Shown here: piece by piece, positions 51,789 to 61,130 of the stretch
How positions within the stretch are numbered: the stretch's first letter is position 1
How the letters are laid out: each line of letters opens with the position of its first letter
NCBI GenBank assembly: GCA_937859595.1
Contig: CALMAH010000003.1
Span: 62,001-126,000 of the forward strand
Reading direction: 5' to 3'
DNA: 64,000 nt
Origin: an uncultured Acidobacteriota bacterium
GTDB lineage: Bacteria; Acidobacteriota; Blastocatellia; Pyrinomonadales; Pyrinomonadaceae
The notes under the pieces: generated by a model
The model's input: the letters and a program-made list of their open reading frames with translations, nothing else
Database searches by the model: none
Told to the model about the DNA's origin: nothing
Position numbers and translations under genes: made by a program

Positions 51789-52874
51789 TCACATATCCGA
51801 TTCCTTCGGAGCTGCGAACGAAATGCCAATGTCGCGGGCAGTGCGAACCAGCTGTCCGTCGATAGGGACGGTCTTTATATTGGCGCAAGCCTCCGACAAG
51901 GGCACCGTTACGATCGAACCGGCCTGCAAAGCTACCATTTTGCCCGTCTCGCCGCTGCACAGAGCACGTACGGCACAGGCCCCGAAGTTGGTTCCAAGCA
52001 TACGGTCAAAAGCATTTGGGCTGCCGCCACGCTGAAGGTGGCCAAGGACGACGCAGCGGGCCTCTTTTTCGGTTAACTCCTCCACTCGCTTGCGGACATA
52101 ATCACCGATGCCCCCCAGTCTCAGATGTTCCGCATCTACATAAACCTCTTCACCGCCCACCTCGATCGCACCCTCTGCCACCACTATATTGGTGAACTTC
52201 GAGCCCTGGCTTTCACGCTCGTTCACTTTTCGCACTACCGATTCGAACGAAAAAGGGATCTCCGGTATTAGTATAATATCGGCGCTCCCGGCCAACCCGG
52301 TATGCAGAGCGATCCATCCGGTATTGCGGCCCATTACCTCAAGGATCATCACCCGATCATGCGACGCGGCCGTCGTGTGAAGACGATCAAGAGCCTCAGT
52401 TGCCACGTCGATCGCGGTCATGAACCCGAAAGTGAGTTCGGTGGCGGCAAGGTCATTATCAATGGTCTTTGGTACGCCGATAACCGGAAAACCGCGCTTG
52501 TGAAACTGCTCTGCGATGGCCAAAGTGCCCTCACCGCCAAGGACGATCAGGGCCTCAATTCCAAGAATATCCAAATTTGCGAGAGCCTCGGCGATCGGCA
52601 TTTCGGGGAAGAACGGTATCCCGTCTGTCATCTGAACGAAACTCCCCCTGTTCCTTGTTCCGAGTATCGTACCTCCTTTGGGAAGTATTCCGCTGACACT
52701 CTTTGGCGTCAAACCTCGGGTTTGGGTCTCTCCCAAAATTCCTTCAAAGCTGTCCTCGATCCCGACACACTTCATACCGAATTCGCCGACTGCCGTGCGA
52801 ACGACCGCACGAATAACAGCATTCAGCCCCGGGGCGTCACCCCCGCCGGTTAGGATCCCAATCTGTTTGTACAT
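51789..52874 (-). CDS. pfkA: 6-phosphofructokinase (group III type)
   Basis: The 361-residue product has the PFK motifs: LTGGGDAPGLNAVIRAVVR, ILVLG-like GGEGTLAIAEQ, PKTIDNDLAATELTFGFMTA and MGRNTGWIALHTGLAG, then EARCVVLGHLQRGG. The combination GGEGT and PKTIDND is that of the long group III enzymes; a glycine in GGEGT rather than an aspartate suggests ATP rather than pyrophosphate as donor. It commits fructose-6-phosphate to glycolysis. It lies 54 bp upstream of greA in a minus-strand run. Confidence 0.94.
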   Translation of the reverse strand: MYKQIGILTGGGDAPGLNAVIRAVVRTAVGEFGMKCVGIEDSFEGILGETQTRGLTPKSVSGILPKGGTILGTRNRGSFVQMTDGIPFFPEMPIAEALANLDILGIEALIVLGGEGTLAIAEQFHKRGFPVIGVPKTIDNDLAATELTFGFMTAIDVATEALDRLHTTAASHDRVMILEVMGRNTGWIALHTGLAGSADIILIPEIPFSFESVVRKVNERESQGSKFTNIVVAEGAIEVGGEEVYVDAEHLRLGGIGDYVRKRVEELTEKEARCVVLGHLQRGGSPNAFDRMLGTNFGACAVRALCSGETGKMVALQAGSIVTVPLSEACANIKTVPIDGQLVRTARDIGISFAAPKESDM

Positions 52875-53012
52875 ACGCGGAAAACTGCACTTCTAAGTTT
52901 ACTTCATTGAGAGGCGATACTGAAAATAAAGGGCGTTTGGGCGAAGGCAAAATCAAAGACGAACCCGAACAAACGGGTTCGCCTATGTTTGGTCATCAAG
53001 AACAAAAGCCTG

Positions 53013-54647
53013 CTAATTTGCCGCCAGGCTTCGATCAAGCAGTACCCTTGCCTGCGGTACCGTTGACGCAGCTTTCAGCACCTGCGGATCTGCCTCGAGC
53101 AAAACCTGAACCCCGGCCTCGTTTGAATAATTTGCGGTGGCGATCTCCATTCGAAGCCTGACCCGGGCATATTCCTGTTGCGACGAAAGAAGCTCTGCTG
53201 TCAGACCGCTTTCTTTCGTGGCAAGGGTGTATTCACGAAAAGCCTCATAAAGCCTATCTGTGATCGGAAACGCGTCCGGGGCAATGGACCATTGCTGATT
53301 CTGCTTATCCACCCTGTATGACTCAAGTCCCGTGATCTTTCCGGCGACGAGCTGGCGAACGAAATAGAAAGCAGCATCATTTAGTCTGAATCGAAGCTGG
53401 TTGAACTCAGAAGCTTCAACCCTAACGTCCGGTTCAATACCGCGGCCGCCCATCAAGACCCTTCCATCCGGAAGGGTAACAGGAACTCCAGCCGGTTTTG
53501 GACGCGGAGCTTCAGAAGCGCCATTAGTCTGATTTGACCCGCTGGTGAAATATTCGTAGATCGATCCGGTGGAATAGTCCTTTTGAAGGGAACGTCCAAA
53601 AGGGGTATAGTACCGTGCCGTCGTAAGCGTCAATCCGGTGCCATAAGGTAAGGGAAATACACGCTGGACGAGGCCTTTCCCAAAGCTTTCGGTGCCCACT
53701 ACGATCCCGCGGCCGTAGTCTTGGATCGCCCCGGCAACTATTTCCGAGGCCGACGCTGATCCGCCGTTTATCAATACGATCAACGGGACGGAATGGCGGA
53801 CCCCCCCACGCGAACGGAGTTCCTGACTCACTTGGTACCTAGATCGTCCCTTTACCGACACCACGGTCTGGCCACTCGGAATAAATCTACTAACTACCTC
53901 GATCGCCTGAGGCAACAACCCGCCTGGATTGCCACGAACGTCAAGTATCAAACTGGTCATCCCGTCCTTCTGAAGCTTTTTGACCGCCTCGTCAAGCTCA
54001 GCCGCGGTGGTTTCCTGAAATCCTCCGGTAAGACCTATATAGCCGACTCCGTCAGGGAGCAGAAAGTAGTTTCTGATCGAGGGCAACGGAACCCCGCCAC
54101 GTACGATCTCAAGTTCGACGGGTGATGCCGACGAGGCTCGTTCGATCTTGAGTTTGACCTTCGTTCCGCGTTCGCCGCGGACATTTCGCGAAACTTCGGA
54201 ACTAGTCCATTCTGTAGCGTCCTTTCCGTCTACTTCCAGAAATCGGTCGCCATATCGAATACCGGCTTTGTCGGCCGGAGTCCCAGGGATCACAGATTGA
54301 ACATAGACGCCGTCCCGGTGCTGAAGTATCGAAACACCGATACCAAAGAACTGGGAAGACTGCTCTTCAAAGAGTTTGCGAAATTCGTCACGGGTAAAGA
54401 ATTGTGAATGCGGATCAAGCGACCAGAGCATTCCCTGTATCGAACGATCCAAAACGCGCTCGTGGTCAATGGGCGTCACATAGTTCTTGCCAACGACTTC
54501 GAGAGCTTCCCGATAATCCGCACTCACCTTGCCCGCCGTTATTCCCGAATCAGCAGAGGTCGATGAGGGAAACTTTCCGAACGCGCCCCCCAGAACGGCC
54601 CCAAGACCGATCACGAAAAGAGCACAAATGGCAAAACCTTTATTCAT
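53013..54647 (-). CDS. S41 family C-terminal processing protease
   Basis: The 544-residue product has a signal anchor (residues 4-24), a PDZ domain (about residues 95-175: GIGVSILQHRDGVYVQSVIP, TPADKAGIRYGDRFLEVDG), and a protease core with LILDVRGNPGGLLPQAIEVV, the catalytic serine in NGGSASASEIVAGA and lysine in GTESFGKGLVQRVF. CtpA-type proteases trim or degrade periplasmic proteins. It is the first gene of the minus-strand run. The C-terminal domain (FRLNDAAFYFVRQLVAGKIT onward) is longer than in short CtpA proteins. Confidence 0.93.
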   Translation of the reverse strand: MNKGFAICALFVIGLGAVLGGAFGKFPSSTSADSGITAGKVSADYREALEVVGKNYVTPIDHERVLDRSIQGMLWSLDPHSQFFTRDEFRKLFEEQSSQFFGIGVSILQHRDGVYVQSVIPGTPADKAGIRYGDRFLEVDGKDATEWTSSEVSRNVRGERGTKVKLKIERASSASPVELEIVRGGVPLPSIRNYFLLPDGVGYIGLTGGFQETTAAELDEAVKKLQKDGMTSLILDVRGNPGGLLPQAIEVVSRFIPSGQTVVSVKGRSRYQVSQELRSRGGVRHSVPLIVLINGGSASASEIVAGAIQDYGRGIVVGTESFGKGLVQRVFPLPYGTGLTLTTARYYTPFGRSLQKDYSTGSIYEYFTSGSNQTNGASEAPRPKPAGVPVTLPDGRVLMGGRGIEPDVRVEASEFNQLRFRLNDAAFYFVRQLVAGKITGLESYRVDKQNQQWSIAPDAFPITDRLYEAFREYTLATKESGLTAELLSSQQEYARVRLRMEIATANYSNEAGVQVLLEADPQVLKAASTVPQARVLLDRSLAAN

Positions 54648-54855
54648 GGCAAAACCCGTCCTTGTAAATATAACATATCTTTGTTACGCAAAATCTAGTC
54701 AGGGTTGTAAGTTTTCTGCCTGAAATATCCGAAAAACGCTTGAAACCACTCGTGATATCCCGATCTTTTTCGGGAATGATACGTACTATTGCTGTTTTTC
54801 ATATTTCGGCTTTTACTTTAGCTGTCTATGTGCCTATTATTTGGTGTTTTATTAT

Positions 54856-55605
54856 ATGAAACCGGAACTTTCCATTGTGATCCCCGCGTTCAACGAAGAG
54901 GACCGCGTAGGCGGAACGATCCGTCAGATACTTGGTTACCTCGAGCTTCATTTACCGAGCAGTGAACTTATCGTGGTCGATGACGGGTCGTCGGATGCCA
55001 CCGCTTCGGCTTCAGAGGCGGCGTTTTACGGACACGATCAGATTCCGGCACGTGTCATTCGATACGAAGAAAATCGAGGTAAGGGCTATGCGGTCAAGAC
55101 CGGGCTAATGGCCGCCGAGGCTGACATCGCACTTTTTTCCGACGCCGACCTTTCGACACCGATAGAAGAGCTGCCGAAACTGATAGATCCCATAATGGCA
55201 GGCGAATTTGACGTGACTTTTGGATCGAGGGCACTTGACCGGTCGCTTATCGGGACCCATCAGCCCTGGCGGCGTGAGCAGGGAGGAAAAGTGTTCAATC
55301 TGGTCGTGCGGCTAATGACCGGATTGCCGTTTTGGGACACACAGTGCGGTTTCAAAGCATTTCGCATGACAAAATTTCGGCCTTTGCTGGATGTAATGCA
55401 GATCGATCGATTTGGTTTTGATGTAGAGTTCCTTTATGTGGCCGATCTTCATGGTCTGAGATTGAGCGAGATACCTGTTCGATGGAACAACGACGACCGC
55501 AGCAAGGTTAATGTTCTCCGGGACAGCATAAGGATGTTTGACGAGGTCCGCCAAATAAGGCGCAATGCCAGGAAGGGGATTTACGAAAATGACCGCCCGA
55601 CTTAA
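54856..55605 (+). CDS. Glycosyltransferase family 2 protein, dolichyl-phosphate-glucose synthase-like
   Basis: The 249-residue product has the GT2 fold: [33 protein letters not shown], the metal-binding [15 protein letters not shown], and late motifs [11 protein letters not shown] and [20 protein letters not shown]. This set matches dolichyl- or undecaprenyl-phosphate glucosyltransferases that charge lipid carriers with sugar for export or cell-envelope glycans. The start is the ATG at 54856 rather than the upstream TTG. It is divergent from the S41 protease (208 bp apart) and overlaps pdxJ by 17 bp. Confidence 0.92.
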   Translation: MKPELSIVIPAFNEEDRVGGTIRQILGYLELHLPSSELIVVDDGSSDATASASEAAFYGHDQIPARVIRYEENRGKGYAVKTGLMAAEADIALFSDADLSTPIEELPKLIDPIMAGEFDVTFGSRALDRSLIGTHQPWRREQGGKVFNLVVRLMTGLPFWDTQCGFKAFRMTKFRPLLDVMQIDRFGFDVEFLYVADLHGLRLSEIPVRWNNDDRSKVNVLRDSIRMFDEVRQIRRNARKGIYENDRPT

Positions 55606-56338
55606 TGTAAACATCGACCATGTAGCAACCATCCGCGAGGCTCGGAAGACCATCGAACCGAGCATCATTACGGCCGCGGTGATCTGCGAACAGGCCGGTG
55701 CGAACGGCATTACGGTACATCTGCGTCAAGACAGGCGGCACATACAGGACCGCGACATAGAACTGCTCCGCGACGTCGTTACGACATATCTGAATGTCGA
55801 AATGGCCGCTACCGACGAGATGATCGGCATCGCGGAACGTTCACGGCCCGATGCCGTCTCACTGGTTCCTGAGAATCCTAATGAGGTGACCACGGAAGGC
55901 GGGCTGGATGTGTTGGGAAACATCGATGCGGTCGGGACGGCGGTCGAAAAACTGAAAAGCTCAGGCGTTTTCGTAAGCATCTTTATCGACCCGATAGCCG
56001 AACAGATCGAAGCCGCAAAAAAGGCCGGTGCTCAACAGGTAGAGCTTTGCACAGGCGAATATGCCGAGCTAACACTTTCCGCACGGGCTGCACACGGCGA
56101 GGGTGAACGCAGGGCAAATGACGAGGTCGCTCGTATAAGAAAGGCCGCCGTTCACGCCAAATCGCTGGGGCTGATCGTTGCGGCCGGCCACGGTCTTACC
56201 TATCGCAACATTGCAGCACTTGCCGCCATCCCGGAGATCACCGAATTCAACATCGGCCACAACATCATCAGCCGCGCAGTGTTCGTCGGTCTTAATCAGG
56301 CGGTGAGAGAGATGATAGATCTGATAAAGCGATTATAG
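55589..56338 (+). CDS. pdxJ: Pyridoxine 5'-phosphate synthase
   Basis: The 249-residue product has the PdxJ TIM-barrel motifs: [50 protein letters not shown], and late [18 protein letters not shown] and [13 protein letters not shown]. It condenses 1-deoxyxylulose-5-phosphate with 3-amino-2-oxopropyl phosphate in vitamin B6 synthesis. Its start overlaps the GT2 gene by 17 bp, so the two are cotranscribed though biochemically unrelated. A 91-bp gap to ygfZ holds nothing clear. Confidence 0.95.
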   Translation: MTARLNVNIDHVATIREARKTIEPSIITAAVICEQAGANGITVHLRQDRRHIQDRDIELLRDVVTTYLNVEMAATDEMIGIAERSRPDAVSLVPENPNEVTTEGGLDVLGNIDAVGTAVEKLKSSGVFVSIFIDPIAEQIEAAKKAGAQQVELCTGEYAELTLSARAAHGEGERRANDEVARIRKAAVHAKSLGLIVAAGHGLTYRNIAALAAIPEITEFNIGHNIISRAVFVGLNQAVREMIDLIKRL

Positions 56339-56429
56339 TGATCATCTTTGCTATTCCTCTTATCTTCGTCCCGATCGCATTCCCTTTCGGCTACTAGCCC
56401 AACGGCTTCCTTTTTTCTAAGATTTAGTT

Positions 56430-57341
56430 ATGGATTTGGACAGTTATAACAGCGTCCGTTCTGGCGGGGGTGGCTTTGTCGCAATGCCGCGTGGTTTGAT
56501 CGCCGTTTGGGGCACCGAGGCGGTGCAATTCCTTGACGGCATGATCACCAACGATATGAAAACGTTGGAAGACGGAGGCCAGATGCTGGCGGCGTTCCCA
56601 AATGCGCAAGGGCGGCTGCTTGCTTTGGTAAGAGTACTGCGGCAGGGTGACCGGTTCCTGATAGAGACCGAAGAGGCCACCCGCGAAGCAGTTTTTAACA
56701 ACCTGTTCAAGTTTACGTTCGCGGGTGATTTTTTCGTAGAGGACCTGTCCGATAAGTTTAGATTTTTCGAGATCTTTGGTGAGGTAGCTAAGAATCATGA
56801 AGATCAAGAGGGTCTGGTGTTTTCCACCGGGCGTAACCCCGGCATCTTTGTTCCGGCTTCTGCCGCAGATGACTTTCGAAGTGAATTAAATGAGAAAAAT
56901 GTCGTCGAGATCTCAGGGGAACTGTACGAAACTCTCCGGGTCGAATCCGGTATTCCGAAATACGGCGTCGATATGGACGAGACCACTATCGTCCCCGAAA
57001 TCGGACTCGACGGCCTGATCTCTTACACCAAAGGCTGCTACATCGGACAGGAGATCATTGCCCGAATACATTTTCGCGGCCACGTCGCCAAGCAATTGAC
57101 CGGGCTGTATTTGCCCGAAATATCAGTGTTGGAGGGTGAGTCTCTGTCGGGTGAAGAACTTACAACGGCCGATGGTAAAAATGCCGGAAAGATAACTTCG
57201 GCAGCGTTCTCGCCAACACTGGAAAGCTTCATTGCGCTTGCCTATGTTAGGTACCACAATCTGGCGGAAGGGACAGAAGTGTACATCAATGGCAAAAAGG
57301 CTATCGTAAAAAACCTTCCATTTGCTGGAACATTTGTTTAG
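56430..57341 (+). CDS. ygfZ: Folate-binding YgfZ family protein
   Basis: The 303-residue product resembles the GcvT fold and carries the YgfZ motif KGCYIGQEIIARIHFRG, plus FLDGMITNDMKTLEDGG near the start and IPKYGVDMDETTIVPEIGL. YgfZ proteins use tetrahydrofolate and the conserved cysteine to help repair or assemble certain Fe-S enzymes. This host also has erpA and mrp in the window, consistent with that role, though not linked as an operon. Confidence 0.92.
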   Translation: MDLDSYNSVRSGGGGFVAMPRGLIAVWGTEAVQFLDGMITNDMKTLEDGGQMLAAFPNAQGRLLALVRVLRQGDRFLIETEEATREAVFNNLFKFTFAGDFFVEDLSDKFRFFEIFGEVAKNHEDQEGLVFSTGRNPGIFVPASAADDFRSELNEKNVVEISGELYETLRVESGIPKYGVDMDETTIVPEIGLDGLISYTKGCYIGQEIIARIHFRGHVAKQLTGLYLPEISVLEGESLSGEELTTADGKNAGKITSAAFSPTLESFIALAYVRYHNLAEGTEVYINGKKAIVKNLPFAGTFV

Positions 57342-57412
57342 ACTTAGCGTGAAGAAATCATCAAGCGGGTTTTAAACCATCTTTTCATCACTTCTGACCG
57401 GAGGTTGCCAGA

Positions 57413-58321
57413 ATGCGAAGTGCGAGCCTGAAGCTCATTCTACTATTTGCGCTCCCGGCCTCAATGTTAGGGCAGGGAATTGGTTGGGAAGCAAATGACA
57501 GTACCGCCGTACTTCTCGATGAATTTGGCCTGGTTGGTCATTGCGATCTCGGAGCAAGAATAGATGCCTTTCTGGTTGATCTGCAAAAAAATTCAACTGC
57601 TACTGGATATGTGATCAACTACAATGGCACGAATGAATTGCCAGCATACTACGGAACTTCGCCTCGGGAACGAATGATCGCAAATCACATAACGTTTCGC
57701 CGTTTCGACCCTTTGCGCATAACTTTTGTCAGGGGTGGTTACCGAAACAGTGTTTCGACTGAGCTTTGGATAGTTCCGCCGGGTGCGGAACCGCCCGAAC
57801 CTTCGCGAACTGTGCCGGCACCTGTCATGCCGGAAAGCGAGGCGTTTCTTTTTGACCGCACGTATCTGGAATCGGAGTACGAACCGGATGGGATACGGGA
57901 TCTAATACTTTCCTCAGTATTGGCGGAGAGAGATAGCTGGGAAAGCGACCAGGAAGATGAAGACATAGATGATGAGTACATCGATCCGCTCACCCAAGAA
58001 GAGAAAGAGGGATTTAAATTTCGCTGGGTAAGCATAGTATTTGGTAAAGTGCTGGCAAAAAGGTTGGACTCGTCCGGTGTCATCATCTTTTATGCAGATG
58101 ATGAATATTACGATGTCGGAAAATTGACCGGTTTTATTGAAGAAGGAGTCAGGCGTATCGAAGTATCGGAAAATGCCGTGATAGGCCGGACTAAGATAGT
58201 ATTCGGCGGATTTCGATCCTCACCTCAGGTTGAATATTGGGTTGTGCCGAGTGGGAGCCCTGACCCGGAACCCAAACCGGAAGAAAGGCCCCCCGATGCG
58301 GAGGCGTGCGAAGATATATAG
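57413..58321 (+). CDS. Secreted protein with two copies of an unknown beta-rich domain
   Basis: The 302-residue product has a signal peptide (to about residue 20, MLGQ). Two homologous halves follow. The first contains ATGYVINYNGTNELPAYYG, FDPLRITFVRGGYRNS and TELWIVPPGAEPPEP. The second contains SSGVIIFYADDEYYDVGKL, NAVIGRTKIVFGGFRSS and VEYWVVPSGSPDPEP. Each copy ends with a W-(I/V)-VP-x-G turn and a proline-glutamate tail. The copies are joined by an acidic linker (about residues 175-200, ESDQEDEDIDDEYIDP). No family was recognised. A terminator follows at 58348-58379. Confidence 0.82.
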   Translation: MRSASLKLILLFALPASMLGQGIGWEANDSTAVLLDEFGLVGHCDLGARIDAFLVDLQKNSTATGYVINYNGTNELPAYYGTSPRERMIANHITFRRFDPLRITFVRGGYRNSVSTELWIVPPGAEPPEPSRTVPAPVMPESEAFLFDRTYLESEYEPDGIRDLILSSVLAERDSWESDQEDEDIDDEYIDPLTQEEKEGFKFRWVSIVFGKVLAKRLDSSGVIIFYADDEYYDVGKLTGFIEEGVRRIEVSENAVIGRTKIVFGGFRSSPQVEYWVVPSGSPDPEPKPEERPPDAEACEDI

Positions 58322-58347
58322 GATCTTTAACGGTTTGCTGTTATGAG

Positions 58348-58379
58348 GGTTCGCAGGTTCGCGAGCCTTTTATTTTTGT
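58348..58379 (+). terminator. Intrinsic terminator after the duplicated-domain secreted gene
   Basis: GGTTCGC (58348-58354) pairs with GCGAGCC (58361-58367) with one T-G wobble, followed by TTTATTTTTGTT. Confidence 0.7.
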
Positions 58380-58392
58380 TTAGAATATATAA

Positions 58393-58677
58393 ATGAATGT
58401 TGCTCAAATAAATATGGAAGAGCTTGATATCGATCTGCCGAATGCCAAGCTGGCATATACGATAATCCAATCGCTGCTCGAAGGGCACGAAGCCCTAAGC
58501 GATCTGCTGGTCGTGATGTCGCATGCGCTGGATGAAGACACCGTAAAGGCTCTGACCATGACCGGCGAATGGCAGAAGTATCTCGAATCAAAACGGGAAC
58601 TTGAGGTCACAAGAAAGCAGATAGAGAGATTTATTGAGGTGCTGAACACAATGGAACAGAAAATGAGTGAAAATTAG
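58393..58677 (+). CDS. Small helical protein of unknown function
   Basis: The 94-residue product is predicted all helical, with DIDLPNAKLAYTIIQSLLEG and a C-terminal coiled-coil-like stretch (YLESKRELEVTRKQIERFIE). No export signal is present. The RBS is weak. It lies 18 bp before ypdA on the same strand, so it is probably cotranscribed with it. No family was recognised. Confidence 0.7.
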   Translation: MNVAQINMEELDIDLPNAKLAYTIIQSLLEGHEALSDLLVVMSHALDEDTVKALTMTGEWQKYLESKRELEVTRKQIERFIEVLNTMEQKMSEN

Positions 58678-58695
58678 CTGTCAGCTCAACAAATA

Positions 58696-59742
58696 ATGAT
58701 ATTCGATCTTCTAATTATCGGAGCCGGACCGGCCGGTATTTCGGCGGCTTATGAGGCTAAAAAGCTTGGCCTTGATTATGTTGTTCTTGAAAAAGGCCTC
58801 ATCGGGAATACCATCTATAACTATCCTGTTGGGCTGACCGTATTTTCCACTCCGAACGAACTGGAATTCATCGAAGGCGATCTGAAACCTGCCCGCGAAA
58901 AGCCGACCCGTGAGGAGCTATTGTCTTATTACGTCAGGTTCGTGCTCGACAACGAGCTAAATGTTCATACAGAAGAGGAGGTCCTTTCTGTGTCTTCGTC
59001 TGGGCCTTCCGTGGTTGGAGAGATTTCTACCGCGGAACACACAGAAAATGGCGCGGAGTTTACCGTTCATACGAACAAGAACACATATCGAACGAAGAAT
59101 GTCCTCTTTGCCACGGGTGCTATGGATCATCCTCGCAGGTTGAATGTCCCGGGTGAGGATCTGCCGAAGGTGCATCATCATTTTCGCGAAACCTATCCGT
59201 GGGTGCGCAAGCGAGCCCTGATCGTCGGCGGCGGGAATTCAGCCGGCGAGGCTGCTTTGTTCCTTGCCGAAGAGGGTGCCGACACGACCCTGGCGATATT
59301 TCGCGGCGATTGGGAAAACGACGACCCCAAACAGGGCTGTATAAAATACTGGGTCAAAAAGCCGCTTGAAAAAGAGGTCGAGAAACATTGCCTGAACCTC
59401 TTTTTTCTCGGCCGGGTCGTCGTGATACGTGAAAAGGAGATAGAACTTGAGAGCGAGACCGGCGAAAAGGCCACGATACCGAACGACGTGGTCTTCGTAC
59501 TTATCGGCTCAGATGCCGACCTGACCATGCTCAAAGGTCTCGGCGTCGAAACGGAACCGGGCAAATATGGTGAGGTGCCGGTTTACGATCCTGAAACCTA
59601 CGAGACCAACATCTCCGGTATCTACGTCGCCGGCCATTTCACAAACGAACGCCACATAAAAGGTGCGATCGACGCCGGACGATCTGTGGCCGACGCTTTG
59701 ACTCTCAAGCTGTCTGCCAAGACAGCAGAGCTTGGATCGTGA
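58696..59742 (+). CDS. ypdA: YpdA family putative bacillithiol disulfide reductase, with a repeat-derived insert
   Basis: The 348-residue flavoprotein has the FAD site DLLIIGAGPAGISAAYEAKK, the NADPH site ALIVGGGNSAGEAALFLAEE and a C-terminal ISGIYVAGHFTNERHIKGAI. It lacks a CxxC redox pair, as YpdA proteins do. YpdA reduces oxidised bacillithiol with NADPH, so the host may use bacillithiol as its thiol buffer. The protein is about 24 residues longer than typical YpdA (near 324 residues). The excess matches residues about 97-121 (VSSSGPSVVGEISTAEHTEN), encoded by a palindromic repeat-like element at 58985-59058, inserted in frame. Confidence 0.92.
   Translation: MIFDLLIIGAGPAGISAAYEAKKLGLDYVVLEKGLIGNTIYNYPVGLTVFSTPNELEFIEGDLKPAREKPTREELLSYYVRFVLDNELNVHTEEEVLSVSSSGPSVVGEISTAEHTENGAEFTVHTNKNTYRTKNVLFATGAMDHPRRLNVPGEDLPKVHHHFRETYPWVRKRALIVGGGNSAGEAALFLAEEGADTTLAIFRGDWENDDPKQGCIKYWVKKPLEKEVEKHCLNLFFLGRVVVIREKEIELESETGEKATIPNDVVFVLIGSDADLTMLKGLGVETEPGKYGEVPVYDPETYETNISGIYVAGHFTNERHIKGAIDAGRSVADALTLKLSAKTAELGS
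58985..59058. repeat. Palindromic repeat-like insertion within ypdA, in frame
   Basis: TTTCTGTGT (58985-58993) pairs with ACACAGAAA (59039-59047), and TTCCGTGGT (59007-59015) pairs with ACCGCGGAA (59029-59037) with one G-T wobble. The wording TGTGTCTTCGT...CCGTGGTT...CCGCGGAACACACAGAA...GCGCGGAG is that of short dispersed intergenic elements. It lies within the FAD/NADPH enzyme, between the FAD domain strands, and keeps the frame. Confidence 0.75.
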
Positions 59743-59755
59743 GACAAAGACAGAA

Positions 59756-59791
59756 AAAAGGCAGAGCCGAAGGTGTGCCGGCCTGCCTTTT
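59756..59791. terminator. Bidirectional intrinsic terminator between convergent genes
   Basis: AAAAGGCAG (59756-59764) pairs perfectly with CTGCCTTTT (59783-59791), with a GC-rich inner stem. A-run and T-run on the two sides let it serve both ypdA and the convergent gene at 59817-60995. Confidence 0.85.
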
Positions 59792-59816
59792 CGTTATCTG
59801 ACCTTGTTTTTTCAGG

Positions 59817-60995
59817 TCATTTCTCGGGCGATCTCTCCATTCTTATCTTTACCCTATCGCCTGAGAACCTTTCCGCGATATTTGCCGGATTTACCTCATA
59901 GCTGGTTACGTCAAATATCTCGGTCGTCCTTCCGCCTGTGGTGGTGCTCCAGCGATAGGGAAGCTGCACACCGCCTGTGCTGCGGTAATCGGACAGCTTC
60001 ACCAGCATGTCCGCGTTCGCGCCAAAACCGTCGCCCTGCCTTGAAAGGATGATCTCCTTCTCGCCTTCGGCCCGAGGTTCCGATGCATCGCGGCTAAATC
60101 GTACCACCTGCGGCATTTGACGGCCGCTATAACCAAAAGCGACTGGCAGATCGGTAAATTTGTCGATGTGTAGACGATAAACGGCGCCTGCATATGAAGC
60201 CGCTACGATGTTGACAGAGGTTCCGTCGATATTTCCCTCACCCTCAAACGAGTACGAGACGTCCACACCTTCCGGTGCTTTTAGCAGCAGCATCAGGGCT
60301 GTTTTGAGTAGCTCATTATTATGGCCTGCTGCCTGCGCATCACCCGGTGCTCCCCTTCGGATGATGACCCTCTCGGTATTTCCGGTTCCGGTGCCGTCGG
60401 TCCTTACCGTCACCTCACCTGTTCCGGCGCCTGAGCGAACGATCACCCTGGAGCCGTCTTCGGTCGTAAATTCACCGGTCTCGCCCTCGCCCCTTTTGAA
60501 GATGAACTTCTTCCCATCAGGCGATACAAGCGTTCCGCTGCCGGGCTCGGCGGTCCGTACTACGATCTTTCTGCCGTCTTCCGTGGTAAATTCACCGTCC
60601 TTACCCTCAAACGTCAGGGTCTCGCCGTCATCTTTCCGCATTACAAAGACGTTGCTCTCCTTAACTACACGCTCTTCAATGCCTGCGATGCCGTCGGCGT
60701 TTCCGATCTTGACCATCTTCGTGAGCATGTTGGGAAACTGCATCGCTATCTGGGTCTCGCCCTGTTCGACCCTTTCGACACCCTCGATCTTAAGCGTGTG
60801 TGTCGAGCGGCCTACTATGACCATTGACCGGACCTCTGCAAGTGCGGCGTCACCGCCTATCGCCATGCGGGCCTTTGAGATTATCTCCAGAGCTTTGGGG
60901 TCGGACTTGAATTTTGCACCGACCATATCAACGATTGAACCGATTCCGATGAAGAACACCGAAACGCAAAGTACCGAAACAATAAACCTTTTCAT
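59817..60995 (-). CDS. Secreted protein with internal GEFTTEDG repeats
   Basis: The 392-residue product has a signal peptide (core about residues 5-22). The first half resembles lipoprotein-localisation or outer-membrane sorting folds (IISKARMAIGGDAALAEVRS, THTLKIEGVERVEQGETQI). The middle has repeated beta hairpins with near-identical units DGEFTTEDGRKIVVRT and TGEFTTEDGSRVIVRS about 40 residues apart, and several DG turns between. The end (SYEVNPANIAERFSGDRVKI) is beta-rich. No family was identified with certainty. It is divergent from the histidine kinase gene; the 240-bp spacer holds a candidate OmpR-type operator. Confidence 0.8.
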   Translation of the reverse strand: MKRFIVSVLCVSVFFIGIGSIVDMVGAKFKSDPKALEIISKARMAIGGDAALAEVRSMVIVGRSTHTLKIEGVERVEQGETQIAMQFPNMLTKMVKIGNADGIAGIEERVVKESNVFVMRKDDGETLTFEGKDGEFTTEDGRKIVVRTAEPGSGTLVSPDGKKFIFKRGEGETGEFTTEDGSRVIVRSGAGTGEVTVRTDGTGTGNTERVIIRRGAPGDAQAAGHNNELLKTALMLLLKAPEGVDVSYSFEGEGNIDGTSVNIVAASYAGAVYRLHIDKFTDLPVAFGYSGRQMPQVVRFSRDASEPRAEGEKEIILSRQGDGFGANADMLVKLSDYRSTGGVQLPYRWSTTTGGRTTEIFDVTSYEVNPANIAERFSGDRVKIRMERSPEK

Positions 60996-61130
60996 AAATG
61001 CCTCCGAGTTTTTAACTTTGATGTCGGGCCGGTCATCGAGTGTCCATTCGAGTTCGATCTACACATTTCCTGGCCCGGCTATTGTGATTATTACAGAAAC
61101 GTGCTCGGGCGTTGGTTAAGATGACGCAAA

